Assembly (NCBI GenBank): GCA_946886855.1
Contig: CAMPJJ010000046.1
Location: forward strand, 1-40,319
Length of the DNA stretch: 40,319 bases
Direction of reading: 5' to 3'
From: an uncultured Roseateles sp.
GTDB lineage: Bacteria; Pseudomonadota; Gammaproteobacteria; Burkholderiales; Burkholderiaceae
Position 1 is the first letter of the stretch. Each line of letters opens with the position of its first letter. This document shows, piece after piece, positions 8,999 through 18,187 of this stretch. The notes beneath the pieces are model-generated. The model saw only the letters and a list, made by a program, of their open reading frames with translations. It searched no databases and had not been told where the DNA came from. The translations under genes were made by a program, and so were the position numbers.

Positions 8999-9784
8999 AT
9001 GGCGGAAGGACTCACGGCGCTGGCGCGCCACCCGGAATTCAAGCGCGGCGCGAAGGAGATGCTCGGCATCACGCTGGGCATCTCGGCCTGGGGGCTGGTG
9101 ACCGGCGTGGCCATGGTCAAGAGCGGCCTGGGCGTCGGGCTGTCGCTGCTGATGAGCCTGACGGTGTTTGCGGGCAGTTCGCAGCTGGCCGCGCTGCCCT
9201 TGCTCGCCAGCGGCGCGCCGCTGTGGGTGCTGTGGGCCACGGCCTTCTGCGTCAACCTCCGCTTCGTCATCTTCAGCGCCCAGTGGCGCCTGTACTTCGA
9301 GCCGCTGCCGCGCACGCAGCGGCTGGTCATCGGCTACTTCGCGGCCGACCTCAACTACGTCGCCTTCCTCAAGCGCTTCCCCGACCTGAAGCCCGATCCG
9401 GACAAGCAGCTCCCGTACTTCTGGGGCGGCGTGTCGACCAACTGGTTCGCGTGGCAGATCCCGGCCATCGCCGGCATCCTGCTGGCCGACCGCATCCCGA
9501 CGAACTGGGGCCTGGGCTTCGCCGGCGTGCTGGCTCTGCTGGGGCTGAGCTACTCGCTGCTGAAGGACCGCAACACCTGGGTCTCCGCCGTGGTGGCCGG
9601 CTGCGCGGCGGTCGCGGCCTACGCGCTGCCGCTGCGGCTCAACATCCTGGTGGCGATCGCCGCGGCGGTCGCCGTCGGGTTGCTGATGGAGAAGTGGCTG
9701 CCGCCGGCGTCGCCGACGGCCGCTTCGACCGGTTCGGCCGGTTCGACCGGTTCCTCCGGCTCGTCGTCGGGGAGGTCCGCATGA
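8999..9784 (+). CDS. azlC: AzlC-family branched-chain amino-acid exporter, large subunit
   Basis: A 261-residue inner-membrane protein, the permease half of an AzlCD (BrnFE-like) export pair for branched-chain amino acids or similar substrates. At least five hydrophobic segments are visible, and GVAMVKSGLG, VFAGSSQLAALPLL and AFCVNLRFVIFSA are typical AzlC motifs. The start at 8999 is the first ATG that removes an implausible upstream extension; no strong ribosome site is seen. The last 25 residues are a Ser/Thr/Gly-rich tail coded by short repeats (ttcgaccgg-like), unusual for the family and probably disordered. The stop overlaps the azlD start by four bases (atga). The substrate is not predictable from sequence. 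Confidence 0.85.
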   Translation: MAEGLTALARHPEFKRGAKEMLGITLGISAWGLVTGVAMVKSGLGVGLSLLMSLTVFAGSSQLAALPLLASGAPLWVLWATAFCVNLRFVIFSAQWRLYFEPLPRTQRLVIGYFAADLNYVAFLKRFPDLKPDPDKQLPYFWGGVSTNWFAWQIPAIAGILLADRIPTNWGLGFAGVLALLGLSYSLLKDRNTWVSAVVAGCAAVAAYALPLRLNILVAIAAAVAVGLLMEKWLPPASPTAASTGSAGSTGSSGSSSGRSA

Positions 9785-10110
9785 GCGTGTGGGAGGCGGT
9801 GCTGGGCATCCTCGGCATGGCGGTGATCACGATGGTCACGCGCAGTTTCTTCATGATCCCGGACCGCGAGATCCCGCTGCCGCAGTGGGTCCGCGACGGC
9901 CTGCGCTACGCGCCGCTGGCGGCGCTTGCGGCGGTGATCGTGCCGGAGATCGTCATGACGCAAGGCGAGCTGATCCACACCTGGAAAGATGCGCGGCTCT
10001 ACGCGGCGGCTGTCGGCACGGCCTACTTCTTCTGGAAGCGCGGCATCCTCGGGACCATCGTCAGCGGCACCGCGGTGATGCTGGCGCTGCGCATCGGGCT
10101 CGGCTGGTAA
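9781..10110 (+). CDS. azlD: AzlD-family amino-acid exporter, small subunit
   Basis: A 109-residue membrane protein with three to four hydrophobic helices (about 5-25, 42-60, 75-86 and 89-106), the normal size and layout for AzlD. The motifs [11 protein letters not shown] and [17 protein letters not shown] are typical. It starts inside the azlC stop (atga overlap), so the two are co-translated and likely form one transporter. A 61-base gap separates it from pgk. Confidence 0.87.
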   Translation: MSVWEAVLGILGMAVITMVTRSFFMIPDREIPLPQWVRDGLRYAPLAALAAVIVPEIVMTQGELIHTWKDARLYAAAVGTAYFFWKRGILGTIVSGTAVMLALRIGLGW

Positions 10111-10171
10111 GCTGCGGCCCGATTTGCCGGCTCTCCGGCGCACCGCTTTCCAACTACTCGAAGCTCATCCC

Positions 10172-11365
10172 ATGAACGTCTTGCGTTTCGCCGATCTGAT
10201 CGCCGCCGGCAAGGTGGCCGACCAACGCGTCTTCATCCGCGCCGACCTGAACGTGCCGCTCAACGATGCGGGCGAGATCACCGAGGACACCCGCGTCCGC
10301 GCCTCGATCCCCGCGATCGAGATGGCGCTGAAGGCCGGCGCGGCGGTGATGGTGACCTCGCACCTGGGCCGCCCGACCGAGGGCGAGTTCAAGCCCGAGG
10401 ACTCGCTGGCGCCGGTCGCCAAGCGCCTGGGCGAGCTGCTCGGCCGTGACGTGCCGCTGGTGGCGAACTGGGTCGACGGCGTCGACGTGAAGCCGGGCCA
10501 GGTCGTGCTGCTCGAGAACTGCCGCGTCAACAAGGGCGAGAAGAAGAACAGCGAAGAGCTGTCGAAGAAGATGGCCGCGCTGTGCGACATCTTCGTGCAC
10601 GACGCCTTCGGCACCGCGCACCGCGCGGAGGCTTCGACCTACGGCATCGCGCAGTTCGCGAAGATCGCCTGCGCCGGCCCGCTGCTGGCGGCCGAGATCG
10701 ACGCGATCACCAAGGCCCTGGCCAATCCGAAGCGCCCGCTGGTGGCGATCGTGGCGGGGTCCAAGGTGTCGACCAAGCTGACCATCCTGAAGTCGCTGTC
10801 GGCCAACGTCGACGGCCTGATCGTCGGCGGCGGCATCGCCAACACTTTCCTGCTGGCGGCTGGTCTGAAGATCGGCAAGTCGCTGGCCGAGCCCGACCTG
10901 GTCGGCGAAGCCAAGGCCGTGATCGAGGCCATGAAGGCGCGCGGCGCCGCGGTGCCGATCCCGGTGGACGTGGTGACGGCCAAGACCTTCGCCGCCGACG
11001 CGACGGCCACCGTGAAGGCCGCGACCGACGTGGCCGACGACGACCTGATCCTGGACATCGGCCCGAAGACGGCGGCCCAACTGGCCGGGCAGCTGAAGGC
11101 GGCCGGCACCATCGTGTGGAACGGTCCGGTCGGCGTGTTCGAGTTCGACGCCTTCTCCCAGGGCACCGAGACCATCGCGCGCGCCATCGCGGCGTCGGAC
11201 GCGTTCTCCATCGCCGGCGGCGGTGACACGCTGGCGGCGATCGCCAAGTACGGCATCGAAGACCAGGTGGGCTACATCTCCACCGGCGGCGGCGCCTTCC
11301 TCGAAGTGCTGGAAGGCAAGACGCTGCCCGCGTTCGAGATCCTGGCCAAGCGCGCGCAAGGCTGA
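10172..11365 (+). CDS. pgk: Phosphoglycerate kinase
   Basis: A 397-residue cytoplasmic enzyme that transfers phosphate between 1,3-bisphosphoglycerate and ADP in glycolysis (and in the reductive pentose phosphate cycle where present). The N-terminal substrate domain holds [14 protein letters not shown] and TSHLGRPT; the C-terminal nucleotide domain holds [31 protein letters not shown] and the final [10 protein letters not shown] and [10 protein letters not shown] loops. The start at 10172 gives the family N-terminus MNVLRFADL and normal length. A strong terminator follows 17 bases after the stop, so pgk is not read through into later genes. Confidence 0.98.
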   Translation: MNVLRFADLIAAGKVADQRVFIRADLNVPLNDAGEITEDTRVRASIPAIEMALKAGAAVMVTSHLGRPTEGEFKPEDSLAPVAKRLGELLGRDVPLVANWVDGVDVKPGQVVLLENCRVNKGEKKNSEELSKKMAALCDIFVHDAFGTAHRAEASTYGIAQFAKIACAGPLLAAEIDAITKALANPKRPLVAIVAGSKVSTKLTILKSLSANVDGLIVGGGIANTFLLAAGLKIGKSLAEPDLVGEAKAVIEAMKARGAAVPIPVDVVTAKTFAADATATVKAATDVADDDLILDIGPKTAAQLAGQLKAAGTIVWNGPVGVFEFDAFSQGTETIARAIAASDAFSIAGGGDTLAAIAKYGIEDQVGYISTGGGAFLEVLEGKTLPAFEILAKRAQG

Positions 11366-11382
11366 TCGCTCACGCCCCATAG

Positions 11383-11407
11383 AAAACGCGCCTGAGGGCG
11401 CGTTTTT
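11383..11407. terminator. Bidirectional Rho-independent terminator after pgk
   Basis: aaaacgcgcc (11383-11392), loop tgag, then ggcgcgtttt plus a further T. The A-run on one side and the T-run on the other allow termination from both strands, fitting its position between pgk and the convergent pstS-like gene. Confidence 0.88.
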
Positions 11408-11434
11408 CTTTGCCGGCTCGATCTCTCATCGACG

Positions 11435-11474
11435 CGGTCTCTGGTTGGCTCGGTCTCTGGTTGGCTCGGTCTCT
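11435..11474 (+). repeat. 16-bp direct tandem repeat
   Basis: cggtctctggttggct occurs twice back to back and is followed by half a unit. It lies between the pgk terminator and a long inverted repeat. No function is suggested. Confidence 0.85.
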
Positions 11475-11478
11475 CGGA

Positions 11479-11560
11479 GCCGGGGATGCCGGGGCCCCCG
11501 GCCGCGAATTCCGAGCGGCGAGGAGGAGATTGAGCGGACGGGGGCCCCGGCATCCCCGGC
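11479..11560. repeat. Long inverted repeat with 22-bp perfect arms (element A)
   Basis: The arms at 11479-11500 and 11539-11560 are perfectly complementary (the left begins gccggggatgccgggg) around a 38-base spacer. The spacer has a short inner hairpin (gccgc 11501-11505 with gcggc 11515-11519), a gaattc at about 11506-11511 and the block aggaggagattgagcg. The same core occurs in element B at 15230-15337. It sits between the convergent ends of pgk and the pstS-like gene; no flanking duplication is visible. Confidence 0.9.
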
Positions 11561-11566
11561 GGGCGC

Positions 11567-12655
11567 TCAGATCCCCAGATAAGCCGGCAGCTTCCCGTCC
11601 GCCGGCTTGACCGCCGCGAAGCGCGCGGCCAGCTTCGACTGCAGCGCGACGGGTAGCGGCGCGAAGCCGGTGCCGCGCGTCAGGTCGTCGCCATGCATGA
11701 AGCACCAGTACAGGAAGCTCATCACCGGCGCCGCGCCGGCACCGGTCGCGGGGGCTGCGTCGATCAGGATGAAGCTGGTCATCGTGATGGGCCAGCTCTC
11801 CGCGCCGTCGCGGTCCATCAGCGAGGCCAGGTCGTCGCCCTTGCGCGAGAGGTCGCTGTTGGCGATCGCGGACTTGAAGCCCGTCTCGCCGGCCGCCACC
11901 CACTGGCCGGCGGCATTGCGCAGACGCACGCCATTGAGCTTGTCGCGCTGCACGCGGTCGTAGCTGACGTACGCGATCGTGCCCGGCGCCGCCTTCAGCG
12001 CCTTGGCCATGCCGTCGTTGCCTTCCGCCGCCTCGACCTCGCCGGGCCATTTCGGCTGCGCGTTCGCGCCGACGTCCTTCGCGAAGGTCGGCGACACCGC
12101 GCTCAGGTACTTCGTGTAGCCCTCGGTCGTGCCGGACTTGTCGGCGCGCACGATGCGCTTGACCGGCAGCGCCGGCAGCGCGACGCCGGGATTCAGCGCG
12201 GCGATGCGGCCGTCGTTCCACTTCGCGACGCGTCCCATCATCAGCTCGGCCAGCAGGTCGCCGGTGAGCTGCAGACGGCCTTCCGGCACGCCCGGCAGAT
12301 GGACCACCGGCACGATCCCGCCGACCAGCATCGGGATCTGCACGAGCTTGCGCCTGGCCAGTTCGTCGGCCGCCAGCGGCGAGTCGCTGCCGCCGAAGGC
12401 CACGCCGCGCGCGGTGATCTGCTTGACGCCGTCGCCGGAGCCGGTCGGCTTGTAGCTCACGACCTGACCCTTGCTCTTCTCATAGGCCGAGGCCCAACGG
12501 CTGTACACCAGCGAGGGGAACGAGGCGCCGGCCCCGGCCAGCGCGGCGGTCTGCGCGAACAGGCGGCGCGGGGCGCCGAAGGCGAGGGTGACGGGCAGGG
12601 CGGCGGTCAGGCGAAGCAGCGCACGGCGCTGCGAAGCAGGGGAGGAGGCAGGCAC
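11567..12655 (-). CDS. pstS: PstS-like periplasmic phosphate-binding protein
   Basis: A 362-residue exported solute-binding protein. Start GTG at 12655; the N-terminus carries a twin-arginine-like stretch (QRRALLRLTAAL) and a hydrophobic core, with cleavage likely near FAQ-TA. The mature part has the family motifs GAGASFPSLVYSRWAS, GGSDSPLAADEL, KWNDGRIAALNPG and ADKSGTTEGYTKYLS, which contact phosphate in PstS. Length is normal. No pstC, pstA, pstB or phoU lies nearby, so it is an orphan binding protein, either serving a transporter elsewhere or acting as a phosphate scavenger or sensor. It is convergent with pgk and divergent from maeB. Confidence 0.85.
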   Translation of the reverse strand: MPASSPASQRRALLRLTAALPVTLAFGAPRRLFAQTAALAGAGASFPSLVYSRWASAYEKSKGQVVSYKPTGSGDGVKQITARGVAFGGSDSPLAADELARRKLVQIPMLVGGIVPVVHLPGVPEGRLQLTGDLLAELMMGRVAKWNDGRIAALNPGVALPALPVKRIVRADKSGTTEGYTKYLSAVSPTFAKDVGANAQPKWPGEVEAAEGNDGMAKALKAAPGTIAYVSYDRVQRDKLNGVRLRNAAGQWVAAGETGFKSAIANSDLSRKGDDLASLMDRDGAESWPITMTSFILIDAAPATGAGAAPVMSFLYWCFMHGDDLTRGTGFAPLPVALQSKLAARFAAVKPADGKLPAYLGI

Positions 12656-12906
12656 GGCGGAACTCGGAAGAGGTAGTCGACAGCGGGGCGCATTCTAGTG
12701 AGCGCGTTCTTCGCACCTCGTGATGGGCGCACGGCTGCCGGCACTTGCGCGCGGATCTAGGGAGCTTGCTCCAACTTGCGGGCAATTCCCGATGCGGGTT
12801 GCACCGCGTGCATCGGCGATTGCCATCTTTGCATGGGAGTTAAAGCTGAATGCATCGCGCCGCCGGAGCCGGAGGATTAAGCTTTGCGCCCCCGACGGAG
12901 ATTTGC
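12656..12906. other. Divergent intergenic region between pstS-like gene and maeB
   Basis: This 251-base gap must hold promoters for both genes. I see a ggag six bases before the maeB start and a short gagcttgctc hairpin near 12770. A possible but weak promoter for maeB is ttgcca with taaagc 15 bases later (about 12820-12846). No Pho-box-like direct repeat was found by eye. Confidence 0.4.
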
Positions 12907-15225
12907 ATGACCGACAACAACGACGGCCTCGACCTCAGCCCGGCCGAGGCCGCACTGCGCGAGGCGGCGCGGGAGTACCACCGCTTCCCGACGCGCGGCA
13001 AGATCGCCGTCACGCCGACCAAGCCCCTGGCCAACCAGCGCGACCTGTCGCTGGCCTATTCGCCGGGCGTCGCCTATCCCTGCCTCGACATCGAGCAGGA
13101 CCCGACCCTGGCCGCCGAGTACACCTCGCGCGGCAACCTGGTCGGCGTCATCACCAACGGCACCGCGGTGCTGGGCCTGGGCGACATCGGCCCGCTGGCC
13201 GCCAAGCCGGTGATGGAAGGCAAGGGCTGCCTGTTCAAGAAATTCGCCGGCATCGACGTCTTCGACATCGAGCTGGCCGAGCGCGACCCCGACAAGCTCG
13301 TCGAGATCATCGCGGCGATGGAGCCCACGCTGGGCGGCGTGAACCTCGAGGACATCAAGGCGCCGGAGTGCTTCTACATCGAGAAGCAGCTGAGCGCGCG
13401 CATGAACATCCCCGTCTTCCACGACGACCAGCACGGCACCGCGATCATCTCGAGTTCGGCGCTGCTGAACGGCCTGGAGCTCGTCGGCAAGGACATCGGC
13501 GCGGTGAAGGTGGCCGTGTCGGGCGCGGGCGCCGCGGCCATCGCCTGCCTGGACGTGATGGTCGGCCTGGGCGTGAAGCGCGAGAACGTCTTCGTCGTCG
13601 ACTCCAAGGGCGTGATCCAGAGCGAGCGCGCCGACGCCGCCAAGCTCGACGAGTCCAAGCAGCGCTACTGCCAGATCACGCCGGCGCGCACGCTGGCCGA
13701 CGTCGTCAAGGACGCGGACGTGTTCCTGGGCTGCTCGGCCGCCGGCGTGCTGACCGCCGAGATGGTCAAGACCATGGCGCGCCAGCCGATCATCCTGGCG
13801 CTGGCCAATCCGGAGCCGGAGATCCGCCCCGAGCTCGCGAAGGAAGCCCGTCCCGACTGCATCGTCGCGACGGGCCGGTCGGACTATCCGAACCAGGTCA
13901 ACAACGTCCTGTGCTTCCCCTACATCTTCCGCGGCGCGCTGGACTGCGGCGCGACCAAGATCACCGAGGCGATGAAGCTCGCCTGCGTGCGCGAGATCGC
14001 GGCGCTGGCCAAGGCCGAGACGCCGCCGGAAGTCGCCGCCGCCTATGCCGGGCAGGACCTGGCCTTCGGCCCCGACTACATCATCCCCAAGCCCTTCGAC
14101 AGCCGCCTGATCCTGCGCATCGCGCCGGCCGTGGCCAAGGCGGCCGAGGAATCCGGCGTCGCGACGCGTCCGATCCAGGACATGGCCGCGTACCGCGAGC
14201 AGCTGTCGCGCTTCGTCTACCAGACCGGCATGTTCATGCGCCCCGTCTTCGCCGAGGCGAAGGCCCATCCGGCCCGCGTCATCTACGCCGAAGGCGAGGA
14301 TGAGCGCGTGCTGCGCGCGGTGCAGGTGGCCCTCGACGAAGGCCTGGCCAAGCCGACGCTGATCGGCCGTCCCGAAGTCATCGCGATGCGCCTGAAGCGC
14401 GCCGGCCTGCGGATCAAGCTGGGCGAGGACGCGCTTGTCATCGATCCCGAGAACGACCACCGCTTCCGCCAGTACTGGGAGGCCTACCACCAGGTCATGG
14501 GCCGCAACGGCTTCACGCCGGAGATGGCCAAGTCGGCCGTGCGCCGCTCCAACACGACGATCGGCGCGCTCGCGATCCAGCTCGGCGACGCCGACGCGAT
14601 GATCTGCGGCACGGTCGGCCGCTTCGACTCGCACCTGGAACACATCCAGAACCTGATCGGCCTGAAGCCGGAAGTCTCCAACTTCGCGACGATGAACGCG
14701 CTGATGCTGGAACAGCGCACGCTCTTCATCGCCGACACCTTCGTCAACGAAGACCCGACCGCCGAGCAGCTCGCCGACATCGCCTGGCAGGCCGCCGAGG
14801 AACTGCAGCGCTTCGGCCTGCCGCCGAAGGTGGCCTTCCTGTCGCACTCGATGTTCGGCAGCAGCAAGCGCGCGTCGGCGGTCAAGATGCGCCGCGCCCG
14901 CGACCTGTTCGCCGCCGCTTATCCGACCATCGAATGCGATGGGGAGATGCACGGCGACGCAGCGTTGTCGGAGGACGTGCGGAACAACTTCCTGCCCGAG
15001 TCGACGCTGTCCGGCTCCGCGAACCTGCTGGTGCTGCCGACGCTGGACGCGGCGAACATCCTGTTCAACGTGCTCAAGGTGGTCGGGGGGCAGGGCGTCA
15101 CGGTCGGGCCGATCCTGCTGGGGGCGAAGCGGCCGGTGCATATCCTGACGCCGTCGGCCACCGTGCGACGGATCGTCAACATGACGGCGCTGGCGGTCGC
15201 GGACGTGAAGGCGGCGAAGGACTGA
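12907..15225 (+). CDS. maeB: NADP-dependent malic enzyme with phosphotransacetylase-like domain
   Basis: A 772-residue cytoplasmic enzyme that decarboxylates malate to pyruvate with NAD(P). The N-terminal malic domain and Rossmann domain (about 1-430) contain [54 protein letters not shown] and [13 protein letters not shown]. The C-terminal half (about 440-770) resembles phosphate acetyltransferase ([32 protein letters not shown]); in MaeB proteins it is regulatory rather than catalytic. Full length is typical of proteobacterial MaeB. The start at 12907 has ggag six bases upstream. The gene is followed by a long inverted repeat that may act as its terminator. Confidence 0.96.
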   Translation: MTDNNDGLDLSPAEAALREAAREYHRFPTRGKIAVTPTKPLANQRDLSLAYSPGVAYPCLDIEQDPTLAAEYTSRGNLVGVITNGTAVLGLGDIGPLAAKPVMEGKGCLFKKFAGIDVFDIELAERDPDKLVEIIAAMEPTLGGVNLEDIKAPECFYIEKQLSARMNIPVFHDDQHGTAIISSSALLNGLELVGKDIGAVKVAVSGAGAAAIACLDVMVGLGVKRENVFVVDSKGVIQSERADAAKLDESKQRYCQITPARTLADVVKDADVFLGCSAAGVLTAEMVKTMARQPIILALANPEPEIRPELAKEARPDCIVATGRSDYPNQVNNVLCFPYIFRGALDCGATKITEAMKLACVREIAALAKAETPPEVAAAYAGQDLAFGPDYIIPKPFDSRLILRIAPAVAKAAEESGVATRPIQDMAAYREQLSRFVYQTGMFMRPVFAEAKAHPARVIYAEGEDERVLRAVQVALDEGLAKPTLIGRPEVIAMRLKRAGLRIKLGEDALVIDPENDHRFRQYWEAYHQVMGRNGFTPEMAKSAVRRSNTTIGALAIQLGDADAMICGTVGRFDSHLEHIQNLIGLKPEVSNFATMNALMLEQRTLFIADTFVNEDPTAEQLADIAWQAAEELQRFGLPPKVAFLSHSMFGSSKRASAVKMRRARDLFAAAYPTIECDGEMHGDAALSEDVRNNFLPESTLSGSANLLVLPTLDAANILFNVLKVVGGQGVTVGPILLGAKRPVHILTPSATVRRIVNMTALAVADVKAAKD

Positions 15226-15229
15226 GCGA

Positions 15230-15337
15230 GATCGGCCCGACCGGGGTCCCCTTCGCTCCATCTCCCTCCTTCACTTGCCTGCCGGCAAGTGAATTCCCTC
15301 CTTGAGTTGCGCGAAGGGGACCCCGGTCGGGCCGATC
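15230..15337. repeat. Long nested inverted repeat with 27-bp perfect arms (element B)
   Basis: The outer arms 15230-15256 and 15311-15337 are perfectly complementary (the right arm begins gcgaaggggaccccgg). Inside is a second hairpin: tcacttgcc (15271-15279) with ggcaagtga (15284-15292), loop tgcc. The minus-strand reading of the spacer has gaattc, the inner hairpin, then ggagggagatggagcg before the arm, matching the core of element A. It lies between the convergent ends of maeB and the PEP-CTERM gene and would fold strongly in RNA from either side. It has no T-run. Confidence 0.93.
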
Positions 15338-15353
15338 CGATACAGCCAGCACT

Positions 15354-16409
15354 TCAACGAGGACGGCGGCGCCAGGCGGCGAGGCCGGCCACGCCGGCCA
15401 GCATCAGCGCCCAGCTGCCAGGCTCAGGAACCGCGGCGGCCAGCAGGCCGTCCGGTCCGTAGGCGGTGCCGGAGACCGCAGCCACGTTGAAACTCGTGAT
15501 CGTCTGTCCGCCGGCCGTCGTGTAGATGCCCTTCAGCAGCGCGGTGCCGAGGAAGTCCGACGACAGGCTCGCGTTGATGCAGCAGGGCGAGAGCTGCGTG
15601 CGCAGGGCCACCTCGACATCGAACGGCACACCCCACTGGAACGAGAAGTTGCCTGTGCTCGTCACCAGGCCGCTGCCCGAGAAGGCGCCCGGCGACGTGA
15701 TGAAGCTGCCCGGCGCCCAGGTGCCGCCACCACGCAGGTACGGCTCGCCGTCGTTCACGATCGTCGCCATGAACGAGTCCCACGGTCCCCCCTTGTTGCC
15801 GTTGAAGCGCATGCCCAGCGCCAGGTCGACCTGCTGCGTGGAGGGCGCATGCGGCGTGCTGCTCATTGAACCTTCGACGAGGAAGCCCAGGTTCAAGGTG
15901 CCCGCCGTGCCAGTCGCGATGCCAGGCGCCGTGATCGTCCACGTGTCCTGGAATCGCGCGAACGACGCGGCCTGGTGGTAGATGAAGGCAGAGGTCGTCC
16001 CCGTCATCGTGCCGCTGGCGGAGACACCCAACTTGCCGTACGAGGCGATCGCATCGGCTTGGCCGGTGAAGGTGCCGCCGCTGCCCACCGTCGCGGTGAC
16101 GGCTTGCGTGGACATCAGCGTGCCGCCCGCGGCCACCTTGTTGTCGATGCCCCCGGACAGGCTGCAGCCGGCAAAGCCCTCCGTCGGCAACGCGATGCCG
16201 GCAAACCAGCCGTCGCCGATGGTCGGTCCGCTGGTGGCGCAGGCGAAAGGGCTGCCCGATCCTTGCGCCTGACCGCCCACGGCGCCGGCGTAGGCCTGGA
16301 CCTCGGCGGAGGCGCTCGTCGGCAACCCCCCGCTCAGCAAGGCGGCCAGGCATGCGGCTGTGCCGGCTGCGATCCGCGCGCGGCGCGGCCTTGGGAGAAG
16401 AGTCGCCAT
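15354..16409 (-). CDS. PEP-CTERM sorted exported protein
   Basis: A 351-residue exported protein. The start at 16409 has ggag seven bases upstream and is followed by a signal peptide (basic LPRPRRAR, hydrophobic core, cleavage near ASA-EV at about 35). The C-terminus is a classic PEP-CTERM sorting signal: VPEPGSWALMLAG, hydrophobic helix, then an arginine cluster. Such proteins are cut and anchored by exosortase and are usually linked to exopolysaccharide or biofilm. The body is Gly/Ser/Thr-rich and probably beta-structured, with no catalytic motif I recognise. No exosortase or polysaccharide genes lie in the window. Confidence 0.9.
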   Translation of the reverse strand: MATLLPRPRRARIAAGTAACLAALLSGGLPTSASAEVQAYAGAVGGQAQGSGSPFACATSGPTIGDGWFAGIALPTEGFAGCSLSGGIDNKVAAGGTLMSTQAVTATVGSGGTFTGQADAIASYGKLGVSASGTMTGTTSAFIYHQAASFARFQDTWTITAPGIATGTAGTLNLGFLVEGSMSSTPHAPSTQQVDLALGMRFNGNKGGPWDSFMATIVNDGEPYLRGGGTWAPGSFITSPGAFSGSGLVTSTGNFSFQWGVPFDVEVALRTQLSPCCINASLSSDFLGTALLKGIYTTAGGQTITSFNVAAVSGTAYGPDGLLAAAVPEPGSWALMLAGVAGLAAWRRRPR

Positions 16410-16728
16410 CGTGATGCTCCAGCTGTAGGAAGGGACCGGCGCATGGTGAGCGCGTCAGCCGCCGATCCGTCCCCCTAGGACCCGCGTGTCGGCGCCAGAA
16501 GCCTTGAATCAGCGACAGGGCGCCGCGTGTTCGGGCCAGGAGTACGCGATGCGAAATGGGAGGCGTCGGGAGGGTGCAGGCGGGCGCATCTCAGGTGCGC
16601 CATTCGCGCGGGCGATCACGACGTCATGCAGCGTTGGAAACTCAGCGGTAACCTGTCGAAACTGGCCTTGTCGAGGTTTGACGGCCCATAATTGCCCGCT
16701 GTAACTAAATTTCAGACAGAGACAAGAC
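16410..16728. other. Divergent intergenic region between PEP-CTERM gene and pyk
   Basis: These 319 bases hold the promoters of both genes. The visible structure is a near-perfect inverted repeat, ggcgca (16583-16588) with tgcgcc (16596-16601), which could be an operator. An a/t-richer stretch just before pyk (from about 16682) is the likeliest core promoter area, but I could not assign -35 and -10 boxes with confidence. No convincing small gene was seen. Confidence 0.4.
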
Positions 16729-18159
16729 ATGTCCCGTGCCACCAAGATCGTCGCCACCCTCGGTCCCGCGTCTTCTTCTCCGGAGGTGCTGGAACGGATG
16801 ATCCAGGCCGGCGTCGATGTGGTGCGGCTGAACTTCTCGCACGGCAAGGCGCAGGACCACATCGACCGCGCCCGCATGGTGCGCGAGGTCGCCGCCCGCG
16901 CCGGCCGGCAGGTGGCCATCATGGCCGACCTGCAGGGCCCGAAGATCCGCGTCGGCAAGTTCGAGAACGGCAAGATCGAGCTGGTGAACGGCACGCCCTT
17001 CGTGCTGGACGCCGATCGCACCGAGCCCGGCAACGAGATGGTCGTGGGCCTGGACTACAAGGAACTGCCGCGCGACGTGAAGCCCGGCGACACGCTGCTG
17101 CTCAACGACGGCCTGCTGGTGCTGACGGTGGAAGCGGTCCGCGGCTCGCAGGTGCACACCATCGTCAAGCAGGGCGGCGAGCTGTCCAACAACAAGGGCA
17201 TCAACAAGCAGGGCGGCGGCCTGACCGCGCCCGCGCTGACCGGCAAGGACATGGAGGACATCAAGACCGCGATGTCCTTCCAGTGCGAGTACCTGGCGGT
17301 GAGCTTCCCCAAGAACGCGACCGACATGGAGATGGCCCGCCAACTGGCCAACGTGGCCGGCGAGCCGTTCCGCCACAAGCCGGGGATGATCGCCAAGATC
17401 GAGCGCTACGAGGCGATCCCTCATCTGGAGGCGATCCTGAAGGCCTCCGACGGCATCATGGTCGCCCGCGGCGACCTGGCCGTGGAAGTGGGCAACGCCG
17501 CGGTGCCCGCGCTGCAGAAGCGCATGATCAAGATGGCGCTGGAGCTCGACAAGGTCTGCATCACCGCGACGCAGATGATGGAGTCGATGATCGTGAACCC
17601 GGTGCCGACCCGCGCCGAGGTGTCCGACGTCGCCAACGCCGTGCTCGACGGCACCGACGCGGTGATGCTGAGCGCCGAGACCGCCGCCGGCCGCTTCCCG
17701 GTCGAGACCATCCAGCAGATGGCCGCGATCGCGCTGGAGGCGGAGAACGCCGAGTTCGTGACGCTGGACACCGACTTCGCCAACCGCCAGTTCGGCCGCA
17801 TCGACCAGTCGATCGCGATGGGCGCGCTGTTCACCGCGCACCACCTGGGCTGCAAGGCGATCGTGGCGCTGACGGAGTCCGGCTCCACCGCGCTGTGGAT
17901 GAGCCGCCACCGCATCCACGTGCCGATCTACGCGCTGACCTCGCAGGTGCTGACGCATCGCAAGATGGCGCTGTACCGCAACGTGACGCCGCTGATGATG
18001 CCCAACTTCAACGACCGCGACGAGGCGCTCAAGGCCGCCGAGGACCTGTTGATCGAACGCGGCGTGCTGATGCCGGGCGACACCTATGCGATCACCTGCG
18101 GCGAGCCGATGGGCTACCCGGGCGGCACCAACATGCTGAAGGTCTGCCGCGTCAGCTGA
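16729..18159 (+). CDS. pyk: Pyruvate kinase
   Basis: A 476-residue cytoplasmic enzyme converting phosphoenolpyruvate and ADP to pyruvate and ATP, the last step of glycolysis. The N-terminal barrel holds TKIVATLGPASSSPE, VVRLNFSHG and MADLQGPKIRVG; the B domain is at about 70-170. The catalytic segments IAKIERYEAI, GIMVARGDLAVEVG, CITATQMMESM and DAVMLSAETAAGRFP are all intact. The C-terminal regulatory domain (about 345-476) includes ALTESGSTALWMSR. Length is normal for the bacterial type. Only a weak agaga precedes the start. The next gene starts 28 bases after the stop. Confidence 0.98.
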   Translation: MSRATKIVATLGPASSSPEVLERMIQAGVDVVRLNFSHGKAQDHIDRARMVREVAARAGRQVAIMADLQGPKIRVGKFENGKIELVNGTPFVLDADRTEPGNEMVVGLDYKELPRDVKPGDTLLLNDGLLVLTVEAVRGSQVHTIVKQGGELSNNKGINKQGGGLTAPALTGKDMEDIKTAMSFQCEYLAVSFPKNATDMEMARQLANVAGEPFRHKPGMIAKIERYEAIPHLEAILKASDGIMVARGDLAVEVGNAAVPALQKRMIKMALELDKVCITATQMMESMIVNPVPTRAEVSDVANAVLDGTDAVMLSAETAAGRFPVETIQQMAAIALEAENAEFVTLDTDFANRQFGRIDQSIAMGALFTAHHLGCKAIVALTESGSTALWMSRHRIHVPIYALTSQVLTHRKMALYRNVTPLMMPNFNDRDEALKAAEDLLIERGVLMPGDTYAITCGEPMGYPGGTNMLKVCRVS

Positions 18160-18187
18160 CGCGTCGGCGCATCCCCGGAGCCGCGCC

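Noticed and set aside
12877..15261. Open frame antisense to maeB, nearly 800 codons
   Set aside because: No recognisable domain; mirrors the codon bias of maeB, which is certain on the other strand.
11479..15337. Inverted-repeat elements considered as insertion-sequence ends
   Set aside because: Interior is only 38-54 bases with no transposase, and no target-site duplication is visible.
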